The notes beneath the pieces were generated by a model, which saw only the letters and a program-made list of their open reading frames with translations, ran no database searches and had not been told where the DNA came from. A stretch of DNA of 38,024 nucleotides, from the NCBI GenBank assembly GCA_002118135.1, contig BDIU01000041.1, forward strand, positions 1-38,024. Direction: 5' to 3'. This stretch comes from Trebouxia sp. TZW2008. Lineage: Eukaryota > Chlorophyta > Trebouxiophyceae > Trebouxiales > Trebouxiaceae. Position numbers and translations under genes: made by a program. This document shows, in pieces, positions 26,426-36,775 of the stretch (its first letter is position 1; the number at the start of each line of letters is the position of its first letter).

Positions 26426-28930
26426 GGGGTAAAGTCTTGTACCCCTATACCCCGAAGGGGTACTAGACTTTACCCCGAAAGGATACTACCCCTATACGAA
26501 GGGATACGAAGAGCTTCTCCCGGTACCCCTCCGGGGTATAGGGGTAGTATCCTTTCGGGGTACGGGGAGAGGCTTCTCGTATCCCTTCGAGAAGCTTTTC
26601 GTATCCCTTCGAGACTTTTCTCGTATCCCTTCGTACTAGACTTTACCTTGAAAGGATACTACCCCGAAGGAATACTACCCCGAAGGGGTACCGGATACTA
26701 CCCCGAAAAGATAACCCGAAGCTTGTACCCCGAAGGGGTAGTATCTTTTCGGGGTACTAGACTTTACCCCTTACCGTATCCCGAAAAGATAACCCGAAGC
26801 TTCTCGTATCCCGAAAAGATACGAGAAGCTCTTCGTACCCCTTCGTACTAGACTTTACCCCAAAAAATCTTTTTCTTTTACCCTTATACCCCTATACCCC
26901 GAAAAGATAACCCGAAGCTTGTACCCCGAAGGGGTAGTATCTTTTCGGGGTACTAGACTTTACCCCGTATCTTTTCGGGATACTACCCCGAATCTTTTCC
27001 CGGATACTACCCCAAAGGGATACTACCCCGAATCTTTTCCCGGATACTACCCCTTATCTTTTCGGGGTACCGGATACTACCCCTTATCTTTTCGGGGTAC
27101 CGGATACTACCCCTTATCTTTTCGGGGTACTAGACTTTACCCCTCTACCCCTATACCCCGAAGGGATACTACCCCTATACCCCTTCGGGGTACGGGGAAA
27201 AAAGGATTCCGGGAGACTTTTCTCGTATCCCTTCGTACTAGACTTTACCCCTCTACCCCTATACCCCGAAAAGATACTACCCCTATACCCCTATACCCCG
27301 GAGGGGAGAAGCTCTTCCGGGTACCGGGAGAAGCTCTTCCGGGTACCGGGAGACTTTTCTCGTATCCCTTCGTACGGGGAGTATCCCTTCCGGATACTAC
27401 CCCGAAAAGATAACCCGAAGCTTTTACCGAAAAGGATTCGTATCCCTTCGAGACTTTCTTCGTATCCCTTCGAGACTTTTCTCCGGATACTACCCCGAAT
27501 CTTTTCCCGGATACTACCCCTATACCCCTATACCCCGAAGGGATACTACCCCTATACCCCGGAGGGGTACCGGGAGAAGCTCTTCCGGGTACCGGGAGAA
27601 GCTCTTCCGGGTACCGGGAGAAGCTCTTCCGGGTACGGGGTACGGGGAGAAAAGGATTCCGGATACTACCCCGAAAAGATAACCCGAAACTTTTACCGAA
27701 AAGGATTCGTATCCCTTCGAGACTTTCTTCGTATCCCTTCGAGACTTTTCTCCGGATACTACCCCTATACCCCTATACCCCGAAGGGGTACCGGATACTA
27801 CCCCTATACCCCTTCGGGGTACGGGGTACCGGATACTACCCCTATACCCCTATACCCCGAAGGGATACTACCCCTATACCCCGGAGGGGTACCGGGAGAA
27901 GCTCTTCCGGGTACCGGGAGAAGCTCTTCCGGGTACGGGGTACCGGATACTACCCCGAAGGAATACCGGATACTACCCCGAAAAGATAACCCGAAGCTTG
28001 TACCCCGAAGGGGTAGTATCTTTTCGGGGTACTAGACTTTCCGAAGCTTGTACCCCTATACCCCTATACCCCGAAGGGATACTACCCCTATACCCCGGAG
28101 GGGTACCGGGAGAAGCTCTTCCGGGTACCGGGAGAAGCTTCTCGTATCCCTTCGTACTAGACTTTACCCCTATACCCCTATACCCCGAATCTTTTCCCGG
28201 ATACTACCCCTATACCCCTTCGGGGTACGGGGTACCGGATACTACCCCTATACCCCTATACCCCGAAGGGATACTACCCCTATACCCCGGAGGGGTACCG
28301 GGAGAAGCTCTTCCGGGTACCGGGAGAAGCTCTTCCGGGTACGGGGTACCGGATACTACCCCTTCCCGTATCCCTTACCGAAAAGGATTCGTATCCCGAA
28401 AAGATATGAGAAGCTTCTCGTATCCCGAAAAGATACGAGAAGCTTCTCGTATCCCTTTCCGGGATAAAAGGATTCGTATCCCGAAAAGATATGAGAAGCT
28501 TTTCGTCTCCCGAAAAGATACGAGAAGCTTTTCGTATCCCGAAAAGATATGAGAAGCTTTTCGTCTCCCGAAAAGATACGAAAAGATACGAGAAGCTTTT
28601 TGTATCCCTTCGAGACTTTCTTCGTATCCCTTCGAGACTTTTCTCCGGATACTACCCCTATACCCTGGAGGGGAAACTTTCTTCGTCTCCCGAAAAGAAA
28701 GTAGGTTTTCTTCGTCTCCCGAAAAGAAAGTAGGCTTTCTTCGTCTCCCGAAAAGAAAGTAGGCTTTCTTCGTCTCCCGAAAAGAAAGTAGGCTTTCTTC
28801 GTCCCCCGAAAAGAAAGTAGGCTTTCTTCGTCTCCCGAAAAGAAAGTAGACTTTTCTCGTCTCCCGAAAAGATACGAGAAGCTCTTCGTATCCCTTGGTA
28901 GTATCTTTTCGGGGTAGTACCCTTTACCCT
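26426..28930. repeat. Mosaic palindromic repeat tract 7 (2.5 kb)
   Basis: No gene seen. The mosaic begins at the base after the ycf1 stop. It contains a perfect 166-bp direct duplication (27791-27956 and 28197-28362, spaced 406 bases) and many tandem ACCGGGAGAAGCTCTTCCGGGT units. Three consecutive 28-bp units ACCCCTTATC/TTTTCGGGGTACCGGATACT lie near 27050-27130. It ends in a 29-bp tandem array. Confidence 0.92.
28684..28870. repeat. 29-bp tandem array, 6 copies
   Basis: CGTCTCCCGAAAAGAAAGTA followed by GGCTTTCTT repeats with starts at 28684, 28713, 28742, 28771, 28800, 28829 and a final partial at 28858, an exact 29-bp period. CTTTCTTCG and CGAAAAGAAAG are partly complementary, so each unit is itself hairpin-prone. 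Because 29 is not divisible by three, it is not a coding repeat. Confidence 0.92.
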
Positions 28931-28998
28931 CATTGTAAAGAAAAGGGGTTCGTACGTCTTTTTATCGGGTTTACAATGAGATTAGGGAACCTTTTATC
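28929..28998. repeat. Dispersed hairpin element, copy A
   Basis: CTCATTGTAAA, then GGGTTCGTACGTCTTTTTAT and TTTACAATGAG. The arms are perfect complements. A second copy with the same interior is at about 32922-32994. Confidence 0.8.
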
Positions 28999-29589
28999 GG
29001 AAAAAAGCGGAGTATCCCTTTTTGTCTTTTTCCAAAAGGGGGAGGGGGCCATCTCGTCTTTTTATCGAATCGGGTTTTCTCGGGGTATGGGGTAAAGGGT
29101 AGTTTCTTTTCGGGGGAAGCACAAGACGAAATCTTTTTCTCCCTTTAAAAAAGAGTTACGAAGGGATACTATGCGTATCTTTCTATCTTTTTATCTTTTT
29201 ATTTTTTGATCGTTTTATTTTTTCGCTACAAAAAAGCCCTCGTGCAAAGGGCTTTATTCTAACAGCAAGGATGCAAAACCCCAAACTTGGTCTTTCTTTG
29301 TTTTAACAGCAAGGATGCAAAAAGAGTCCAAAAAAACCAAGGGAGAAGGGATACGGAGACCATCGTTTTCTTTTAATAACAAGGATGCAAAATCCTAAAT
29401 CTGGAGCTTGTGTTTTGTGCAAAGCCTCCGCTTTTTTTTCATAACCTTAAAAAAAAACAAGGGAGAATGGAAGGTTTCAACAAGCAACAAGTTTTCTTCG
29501 GGATTTGTAAAACGCCGAGTTCCAACAAGCGGTATACCTACCTTGCTTTTTTCGAACAAGAAAAAAGAATCCCTTGAGAAAAGACGTAC
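28999..29589. other. Spacer with GCAAGGATGCAAAA repeats
   Basis: No gene recognised. It contains three dispersed copies of AACAGCAAGGATGCAAAA-type sequence (about 29260, 29305 and 29380) and a CTACAAAAAAG/GTGCAAAGGGC stretch. A T-rich hairpin-like element CCCTTTTTGTC/CCAAAAAGGGG lies near 29013. Related AACAGCAA sequences occur near 7687, 11510 and 36073. Confidence 0.55.
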
Positions 29590-29790
29590 TTGGTTTTCGT
29601 TGGATTTCGTTGGTTTTCGTTGGATTTCGTTGGATTTTGTTGGTTTTCGTTGGATTTCGTTGGTTTTCGTTGGATTTCGTTGGTTTTCGTTGGATTTTGT
29701 TGGTTTTCGTTGGTTTTCGTTGGATTTCGTTGGTTTTCGTTGGATTTCGTTGGTTTTCGTTGGTTTTCGTTGGTTTTCGTTGGTTTTCCC
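29590..29790. repeat. 10-bp minisatellite (TTTCGTTGGT/A), about 20 copies
   Basis: Units of GGTTTTCGTT and GGATTTCGTT (occasionally GGATTTTGTT) run in strict 10-base register for about 200 bases upstream of rps12. It is open in several frames, giving repetitive F/V/G/W peptides, but codon content is dictated by the repeat. I do not call a gene. Confidence 0.95.
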
Positions 29791-30012
29791 CCCTACGAGG
29801 TTAAAAACAAAAGGTCAAGCTTATGAGAGTTTTATATTAAAGTTTATGAAAGTTTTATATTTCTTTTTATAATATAATAAATTGTCTTTAGAAAAGAAAC
29901 ACCCATAAAATAAAGAAAGGCCAAAATATATTTTATAAGATTTGATAAATTTACGATTAATTCGTAATGATGTCAAGAAATTGCTCAAATATTTAAAAAA
30001 ATTAATAAGAAT
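29791..30012 (+). promoter_or_regulatory. AT-rich leader region of rps12
   Basis: Contains a direct repeat (TTATGAGAGTTTTATATT at 29821 and TTATGAAAGTTTTATATT at 29844) and a TATAAT hexamer at 29868-29873 that could be a -10 box, without a good -35. A small hairpin TTACGA/TCGTAA lies at 29951-29967. Promoter assignment is tentative. Confidence 0.3.
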
Positions 30013-30384
30013 ATGCCTACTATTCAACAACTTATTCGGTCTGCAAGAAAAAAGATTTCTAAAAAAACAAAAACACCAGCTCTTCAGTCTTGCCCCCAAC
30101 GACGAGGTGTTTGTCTTAGAGTTTACACTGTTCCTCCAAAAAAACCAAATTCAGCTCTTCGAAAAGTGGCTCGTGTTCGATTAAGCTCTAAATTTGAAGT
30201 AACAGCATATATTCCAGGTATTGGCCACAATCTTCAAGAACACTCTGTTGTATTAGTACGTGGTGGAAGAGTAAAAGATCTTCCTGGCGTTAGATATCAT
30301 ATTGTGCGGGGTACTTTGGACACAGCAGGGGTTAAAAACCGTATTCAAGGTCGTTCTAAGTATGGTGTAAAACGTTCAAAATAA
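30013..30384 (+). CDS. rps12: 30S ribosomal protein S12, plastid
   Basis: S12 sits at the decoding centre of the small subunit and influences accuracy and streptomycin response. The product has 123 residues, the standard length. It begins [14 protein letters not shown] and shows [18 protein letters not shown] (about 21-38), [35 protein letters not shown] and [17 protein letters not shown]. It ends [10 protein letters not shown]. The reading frame is continuous, unlike the trans-spliced rps12 of land plants. The ATG at 30013 matches the family start. In many plastids rps12 is followed closely by rps7. Here rps7 is the next gene but lies 3.2 kb away behind repeats. Confidence 0.98.
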   Translation: MPTIQQLIRSARKKISKKTKTPALQSCPQRRGVCLRVYTVPPKKPNSALRKVARVRLSSKFEVTAYIPGIGHNLQEHSVVLVRGGRVKDLPGVRYHIVRGTLDTAGVKNRIQGRSKYGVKRSK

Positions 30385-32232
30385 AACATTTGTAGTTTTT
30401 CTTTGTTGTTCTTTTTTTATTCTTTTTTTTGTTCTTATCTTTTTCATATCTTTTTATTTCTTTTATTCCCTGTGTATTTTTTTACAAGAGAATAAGCAGG
30501 TACCGCTTGTTTTATTGGAACAAAGTGTGCACTCTTGCTGTTGAGGTTTTGCGTATTGTATCGTGCTTATCCTTTACCCCAAAAAGACAAGACCCGAAAA
30601 GAAAACCCCTTTAGGGTGCAAACCCCCATCCCCCATACCCCGAAAAGAAAAAAAGACATACCCCGAAAAGATACTACCCCGAAGGGGTACCGGATACTAC
30701 CCCGAAAAGATAACCCGTATCCGGTACCCCTTCGGGGTATAGGGGAGAATCCTTTCCGGGAGACTTTTCTCGTATCCCGAAAAGATACGAGAAGCTCTTC
30801 GTATCCCTTCGTACCAGATACTACCCCGTATCTTTTCGGGATACTACCTTGAATCTTTTCCCGGATACTACCCCGAAAAGATAACCCGAAGCTTTTCGGG
30901 GTACTAGACTTTACCCCTATACCCCTATACCCCGGAGGGGTACCGGGAGACTTTTCTCGTATCCCTTCGTACTAGACTTTACCCCGTATCTTTTACCGAA
31001 GCTTGTACCCCGAAAAGATACTACCCCGTATCTTTTCGGGGTACGGGGAGAAAAGGATTCCGGATACTACCCCGTATCTTTTCGGGGTACCGGATACTAC
31101 CCCTATACCCCGAAGGGGTACCGGATACTACCCCGAAAAGACTTTACCCCTATACCCCTATACCCCGGAGGGGTACCGGGTACCGGGAAAAGCTCTTCCG
31201 GGTACCGGGAGAAGCTCTTCGTATCCCTTCGTACCGGGAGACTTTTCTCGTATCCCTTTCCGGGAGTAAAGGATTCCGGATACTACCCCGAAAAGATACT
31301 ACCCCTTACCGTATCCCTTACCGAAAAGGATTCGTATCCCGAAAAGATAAGAAAAGCTCTTCGTATCCCTTCGAGACTTTTTTCCGGATACTACCCCGAA
31401 AAGATAACCCGAAGCTTGTACCCCGAAGGGATACTACCCCGTATCTTTTCGGGGTACGGGGAGAAAAGGATTCCGGATACTACCCCGAAAAGACTTTACC
31501 CCTATACCCCTATACCCCTATACCCCGGAGGGGTACCGGGTACCGGGAGAAGCTCTTCCGGGTACCGGGAGAAGCTCTTCGTATCCTTTCGTACTAGACT
31601 TTACCCCGAAAAGATACTACCCCGAATCTTTTCCCGGATACTACCCCTATACCCCTATACCCCTATACCCCGGAGGGGTACCGGGTACCGGGTACCGGAT
31701 ACTACCCCTATACCCCTATACCCCGGAGGGGTACGGGGAGAAGCTTCTCCGGGTACCGGGTACAGGTAGAATCCCTTCCGGATACTACCCCGAAAAGATA
31801 ACCCGAAGCTTTTCGGGGTACTAGACTTTACCCCGAAAAGATACTACCCCGAATTTTTTCCCGGATACTACCCCTATACCCCTATACCCCTATACCCCGG
31901 AGGGGTACCGGGTACCGGGTACCGGATACTACCCCTATACCCCTATACCCCAGAGGGGTACCGGGAGAAGCTCTTCGTATCCCTTCGTACCGGGTACCGG
32001 GAGAAGCTTTTCGTATCCCTTCGTACTAGGCTTTACCCCGAAAAGATACTACCCCGAAGGGGTACTAGACTTTACCCCGTATCTTTTACCGAAGCTCTTT
32101 GTATCCCGAAAAGATACGAGAAGCTCTTCGTATCCCTTCGAGACTTTTCTCCGGATACTACCCCGAAAAGACTTTACCCCTATACCCCTATACCCCTATA
32201 CCCCGGAGGGGTACCGGGAGAAGCTCTTCGTA

Positions 32233-32236
32233 NNNN
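32233..32236. other. Undetermined bases (NNNN)
   Basis: Four N residues in the middle of repeated GAGAAGCTCTTCGTA words. They mark an assembly join or an unresolved repeat collapse, so local copy number and spacing here should not be trusted. Confidence 0.99.
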
Positions 32237-32489
32237 GTACCGGGAGAAGCTCTTCGTATCCCTTCGTACCGGGAGAAGCTCTTCGTATCCCTTCGTATAG
32301 GGGTAGTATCTTTTCGGGGTACAAGCTTCGGCTTATCTTTTCGGGGGATTATCCGGGAAAAGATTCGGGGGATTATCCGGGAAAAGATTCGGGGGATTAT
32401 CCGGGAAAAGATTCGGGGTAAAGTCTAGTACCCCTATACCCCGAAGGGGTACTAGACTTTACCCCTATACCCCGAAGGGGTACCGGATA

Positions 32490-32551
32490 CTACCCTTATA
32501 CCCCTATACCCCTATACCCCTATACCCCTATACCCCTATACCCCGGAGGGG
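32490..32551. repeat. 8-bp tandem array (TACCCCTA), about 7 copies
   Basis: TACCCCTA repeats in register after TACTACCCT and ends at TACCCCGGAGGGG. This is the longest such run in the window; shorter runs of two to four units occur throughout the mosaic tracts. Confidence 0.85.
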
Positions 32552-32921
32552 TACCGGGAGAAGCTCTTCGTATCCCTTCGTACCGGGAGAAGCTCTTCGT
32601 ATCCCTTCGTACCGGGAGAAGCTCTTCGTATCCCTTCGAGAAGCTTTTCCGGGAGACTTTTCTCGTATCCCTTCGAGAAGCTCTTCGTATCCCTTGGTAC
32701 TATCTTTTCGGGGTAGTATCCGGTACCCTTATACCCCTATACCCCTATACCCCGGAGGGGTACCGGGAGAAGCTCTTCCGGGTACCGGATACGGTAAGGG
32801 GTAAAGTCTAGTACCCCTTCGGGGTATAGGGGTAGTATCCGGGAAAAGATTCGGGGTATAGGGGTAAAGGGAGAATCTTTTTGTAGAAATAGGGGAAGAA
32901 TCTTTTCGTATTCTTTAATCT

Positions 32922-32994
32922 CATTGTAAAAAGGGATACGAAAGGGATTCGTACGTCTTTTTATCCGGTTTACAATGAGATTAGAGAACCTTTT
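32922..32994. repeat. Dispersed hairpin element, copy B
   Basis: TCTCATTGTAAA and TTTACAATGAGA are perfect complements enclosing GATTCGTACGTCTTTTTATC. Same element as at 28929-28998, followed in both cases by TTAG(G/A)GAACCTTTT. Confidence 0.8.
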
Positions 32995-33250
32995 CAGGGA
33001 AATAGGGGGGAAATGTTTTCAGGGAAAGCCCTTTCCGGGTACAAGAGAAGACCTGAAGAAAGCATTTTTTCCGGGTAAGTCTTTTTATCTTTTCGGGGTA
33101 GTATCCGGTACCCGGTACCCGGAAGAGCTTCTCCCGGTACCCCTCCGGGGTATAGGGGTATAGGGGTATAGGAGAGTATCCCTTCGAAGAGTATCCTTTC
33201 GGGTCTTGTCTTTTCGGGATGTTTATTTTTTTTTAACCAAGATTAAAGAA

Positions 33251-33305
33251 AAAAAAAGCGAAAAAAAGCTTGTTCGAAAAAAACAAGCTTTTTTTCGCTT
33301 TTTTT
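33251..33305. repeat. Perfect 24-bp-arm hairpin upstream of rps7
   Basis: Bases 33251-33274 (an A7 run, GCG, AAAAAAAGCTTGTT) are perfectly complementary to 33282-33305 across a 7-nt loop CGAAAAA. The right arm ends in a T run, so it could act as a terminator on the + strand. The arms are A/T-rich and unrelated to the GC-rich mosaic. Confidence 0.85.
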
Positions 33306-33360
33306 AAAAGATATTGTTTCGGGAAAAAAATAAGAACTGTTTGAAGGGGTAAATAAGAGT

Positions 33361-33400
33361 TACCTTTCGGTTAACCTTTTGGTCGTTAACCGAAAAGGTA
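33361..33400 (+). promoter_or_regulatory. Second hairpin in the rps7 upstream region
   Basis: TACCTTTCGGTTAAC (33361-33375) pairs with GTTAACCGAAAAGGTA (33385-33400), with one bulged A and a 9-nt loop. It lies about 230 nt before rps7. It may be a leader structure or a diverged repeat; role unknown. Confidence 0.45.
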
Positions 33401-33629
33401 CATTGCCTTCGCACAAAAAGGATTTCTAAAGAAAAAAAAACCAAATTGAGAAGAAGAAAAGAAAAGAAATAAAAGAACCAAGCTTATAAAGAAAACAAAA
33501 GGTTTTCGTATCCCTCCTTTTGTTAAAGGTTTTATGCAAAAGAAACGACAAGTTTGACTTTTTAAAAGTACTAATGTAGAATAATAAAACACATCATTTA
33601 TTAAAAAAAAAAGAAGGAAGCTTTATATT

Positions 33630-34100
33630 ATGCCACGCCGACGTATTACAAAAACACGTACATTAACCCCTGATCCGGTTTATAATAGTTCTCTAATTCA
33701 TACAATCGTAAATCATCTTATGAAAAAAGGAAAAAAATCATTAGCATACAAAATATTGTACGAGGCTATGAAAGAAATTAGAAATATTACTCAAAAAGAC
33801 CCTGTAAAAGTCATTGAGCAAGCTGTTCAAAATGCAACACCAAATGTGGAAGTAAAAGCAAAACGAATTGGTGGATCCACATATCAAATACCGTTAACGG
33901 TGAATTCGAAACGCGGTACTACACTTAGTGTTCGCTGGTTGGTATCCTCTTCTAGAAATAGGTTTGGAAAAAGTATGATTTCAAAACTTACTAATGAACT
34001 TATCGACGCTTCTAAAAAAAAGGGAAATGCTGTTCAAAAAAGAGATGAAATTCAGAAAATAGCTGATGCAAATCAGGCTTTTGCAAAACAGAAAAAATAG
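33630..34100 (+). CDS. rps7: 30S ribosomal protein S7, plastid
   Basis: S7 is a primary binder of the 16S rRNA 3' major domain and nucleates assembly of the 30S head. The 156-residue product has the normal length. It starts [20 protein letters not shown] and contains [20 protein letters not shown] (29-48), [18 protein letters not shown] (71-88), [11 protein letters not shown] (101-111) and the C-terminal [16 protein letters not shown]. The start is preceded by AAGGAAG about 9 nt upstream, a plausible ribosome-binding site. In many green plastids rps12, rps7, tufA and rpl19 are adjacent. Here the order is kept, but repeats separate the genes and tufA is not present. Confidence 0.97.
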   Translation: MPRRRITKTRTLTPDPVYNSSLIHTIVNHLMKKGKKSLAYKILYEAMKEIRNITQKDPVKVIEQAVQNATPNVEVKAKRIGGSTYQIPLTVNSKRGTTLSVRWLVSSSRNRFGKSMISKLTNELIDASKKKGNAVQKRDEIQKIADANQAFAKQKK

Positions 34101-34219
34101 CTTTCTCACCTAATTTTAGACAAATCTTTTACCCCCTTATTTCTTTTGTTTCGGCTTTTGTTCTTTTTTTCTGTTTTCTTTTCTTTTTTTTGTTTAGTTT
34201 TGGTTTTTTTATTTTTGTA

Positions 34220-35945
34220 CCCCGAAAAACCTTTACCCTATACCCCGAAAAATCTTTCCCCTTTTTGGAAAAAGAAAAAAAGTGATACTCCCTTATACCC
34301 CGTATCTTTTCGGGATACTACCCCTATACTCCCAAGGGGTACTGGATACTACCCCTATACCCCTTCGGGGTACGGGGAGAAAAGGATTCCGGGTACTAGA
34401 CTTTACCCCGAAAAGATACTACCCCGTATCTTTTCGGGGTACCGGATACTACCCCGTATCTTTTCGGGATACTACCCCGAAGGGATACTACCCCGTATCT
34501 TTTCGGGGTACCGGATACTACCCCTATACCCCTATACCCCGAAGGGGTACCGGATACTACCCCGAAAAGATACTACCCCGTATCTTTTCGGGGTACCGGG
34601 AGACTTTTCTCGTATCCCTTCGTACTAGACTTTCCGAAGCTTTTACCGAAAAGGATTCGTATCCCTTCGAGACTTTTCTCGTATCCCTTCGTACTAGACT
34701 TTACCCCTATACCCCTATACCCCGAAGGGGTACCGGATACTACCCCGAAGGGGTACCGGATACTACCCCTATACCCCTTCGGGGTACGGGGAGAAAAGGA
34801 TTCCGGGTACTAGACTTTACCCCGAAAAGATACTACCCCGTATCTTTTCGGGGTACCGGATACTACCCCTATACCCCTATACCCCGGAGGGGTACCGGGA
34901 GAAGCTCTTCCGGGTACCGGGAGAAGCTCTTCGTATCCCTTCGAGAAGCTTTTCCGGGAGACTTTTCTCGTATCCCTTCGTACTAGACTTTACCCCGAAA
35001 AGATACTACCAAGGGATACGAAGAGCTTCTCGAAGGGATACGAATCCTTTTCTCCCCTATACCCCTATAACCCGAAGGGGTACCGGATACTACCCCGAAA
35101 AGATACTACCCCGTATCTTTTCGGGGTACCGGGAGACTTTTCTCGTATCCCTTCGTACTAGACTTTACCCCTATACCTTAAAGGGGTACCGGATACTACC
35201 CCTATACCCCTATACCCCTATACCCCGAAGGGGTACCGGATACTACCCCTATACCCGGAGAAGCTTCTCCCCGTACCCCGAAGGGGTATAGGGGTATAGG
35301 GGTACGGGGAGAATCCCTTCCGGGAGACTTTTCTCGTATCCCTTCGTACTAGACTTTCCGAAGCTTTTACCGAAAAGGATTCCGGGAGAAGCTCTTCGTA
35401 TCCCTTCGAGACTTTTCTCGTATCCCTTCGTAAAGGGATACTCCCCGTACCCCTATACCCCGAAGGGGTACCGGATACTACCCCGTATCTTTTCGGGATA
35501 CTACCCCGAAAAGATAACCCGAAGCTTTTCGGGGGGTATCCCTTCCGGATACTACCCCGTATCTTTTCGGGATACTACCCCTATACCCCTTCGGGGTACG
35601 GGGAGAAGCTTCTCGTATCCCTTCGAGAAGCTTTTCCGGGAGAAGCTCTTCGTATCCCTTCGAGACTTTTCTCGTATCCCTTCGTATAGGGGTAAAGTCT
35701 AGTACCCCGTACCCCGAAGGGGTATAGGGGTAGTATCCGGTACCCCGAAAAGATACGGGGTAGTATCCGATACCCCTTCGGGGTATAGGGGTACGAGGAA
35801 AAGCTCCTCGTATCCCTTCGTACTGGATACTCTCTCGAATCTTTTCCCGGATACTCTCCCGAATCTTTTCCCGGATACTCTCCCGAATCTTTTCCCAGAT
35901 ACTACCCCGTCTCTTTGCGGGGGGTAAAGGAAAAAGGTAGTATTT
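34220..35945. repeat. Mosaic palindromic repeat tract 9 (1.7 kb)
   Basis: No gene seen. It begins with a T-rich hairpin variant (CCCTTTTTGG/AAAAAGAAAAAAAGTG near 34255) and continues with the standard words. An approximately 110-bp segment is repeated with changes at about 34340-34450 and 34755-34865 (CCCCTTCGGGGTACGGGGAG, then GATTCCGGGTACTAGACTTT). Towards the end, three 24-bp units of TACTCTCCCGAATCTTTTCC lie at about 35826-35897, related to the 24-bp array at 1389. tufA, which might be expected here, is absent. Confidence 0.9.
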
Positions 35946-36260
35946 TTTCGAAGTATAGGGGAGTATCCTTTCTGGAAAAGCCATTTTGAGGTAAGTATTT
36001 TTATCGGATCTTTTTATCTTTTTCGGGATACGAGGGTTATCTTTCCAAGGTAAGCACAATACAAAACGCTCTGTTCCAACAGCAATGAAAAACGCAGCAG
36101 AAAAAACTCAAAAGAAATGCAAAGCATAACCAAAAAAAGAGCCTTTGCTTTTCAAAAAACATAAGGCTTATCAAGCAATTCTTTTTATTTCCCTAAAACA
36201 AATAGTTATTTTACAAGATTACAAACAAACAAATTCTAAAATTAAGGAGATTTAATCGAA
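35946..36260 (+). promoter_or_regulatory. rpl19 leader region with Shine-Dalgarno
   Basis: An A-rich stretch that starts with degenerate mosaic sequence and a TTTTTATCGGATCTTTTTAT element shared with position 637. It ends with AAGGAGAT at 36244-36251, a strong Shine-Dalgarno 9 nt before the rpl19 start. No clear promoter hexamers were found. A diverged CCAACAGCAATGAAAA element is at about 36075. Confidence 0.5.
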
Positions 36261-36617
36261 ATGAGATATAAACAAATTATTAATAAAATAGAATCAGATC
36301 AATTAAAAGCTAAATTGCCTAAAATGTCTATTGGTGATACAGTAAAGATTGGTGTTTTAATACAAGAAGGTAATAAACAAAGAGTTCAACCTTTTGAAGG
36401 TACAATTATCGCACAACACCAAGCTGGTTTGAATTCAACTATTACTGTACGTTCTCTTTTTCAAGGAGTTGGGGTTGAAAGAGTTTTTGCTATTCATTCT
36501 CCTTATTTAAAAGATATTGAGGTTAAAAGACGTGCTAAGGTTCGTAGAGCTAAATTATATTATCTACGAGGTCGAGTTGGCAAAAGAACAAGATTAAAAC
36601 GAAAAATGTCTAAATAA
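36261..36617 (+). CDS. rpl19: 50S ribosomal protein L19, plastid
   Basis: L19 is a large-subunit ribosomal protein at the 30S-50S interface. The 118-residue product agrees with bacterial and plastid L19 (about 115-120). It has an N-terminal helix ([16 protein letters not shown]), the core [20 protein letters not shown] (about 26-45), [35 protein letters not shown] and the signature [16 protein letters not shown]. It ends in a basic tail, RLKRKMSK. The start is supported by AAGGAGAT upstream. rpl19 is retained in plastids of prasinophytes, trebouxiophytes and some ulvophytes but absent from core Chlorophyceae and land plants, which helps place the organism. Normally tufA precedes it; here only repeats do. 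Confidence 0.96.
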   Translation: MRYKQIINKIESDQLKAKLPKMSIGDTVKIGVLIQEGNKQRVQPFEGTIIAQHQAGLNSTITVRSLFQGVGVERVFAIHSPYLKDIEVKRRAKVRRAKLYYLRGRVGKRTRLKRKMSK

Positions 36618-36666
36618 ATGTGTTTTTATCCTCTAATCTTTTAAGAGATTTACCAAAAAAGACAAA

Positions 36667-36691
36667 GCTATTATAAAAAACTTTTTATAGC
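36667..36691 (+). terminator. 3' hairpin downstream of rpl19
   Basis: GCTATTATAAAAA pairs with CTTTTTATAGC (bulged), about 50 nt after the stop. It is probably an mRNA 3'-end structure. A/T-rich and modest in stability. Confidence 0.35.
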
Positions 36692-36775
36692 AATTTCAAC
36701 TACTACAAAGTTTAAATAGCTCTTTTCCCTTTTTACTTGGGCTTTTTCCCCTTTTTACCCTTTTACTTTTTGACG

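Larger units (their letters stand above)
30580..32880. repeat. Mosaic palindromic repeat tract 8 (2.3 kb)
   Basis: No gene seen. The words are as elsewhere, with frequent ACCGGGAGAAGCTCTTCCGGGT units and TACCCCTA tandems. Three tandem 30-bp units (GGGGATTATCC, GGGAAAAGATTC) lie at about 32343-32417. A run of four undetermined bases interrupts it at 32233-32236. Confidence 0.92.

Noticed and set aside
26919..28552. Long open frames in the mosaic tracts (60-240 codons, rich in YP, TTP, FRGTG, SFSGY), also around 1918-2652, 7888-8394, 34282-34986 and 35478-36059
   Set aside because: The peptides are direct translations of the repeat words, occur in several frames and on both strands, and match no protein family. 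Openness follows from the lack of stop codons in the words.
29408..29872. Open frames through the TTTCGTTGGW array giving DFVGFRW-type repetitive peptides
   Set aside because: All overlapping frames are equally open because the 10-bp unit lacks stops. There is no conserved flank and no start context.
32490..32551. Telomere-like repeat (CCCCTATA)
   Set aside because: The C-rich unit superficially resembles a telomeric repeat, but runs are short, internal, and part of the TACCCCTA mosaic word.
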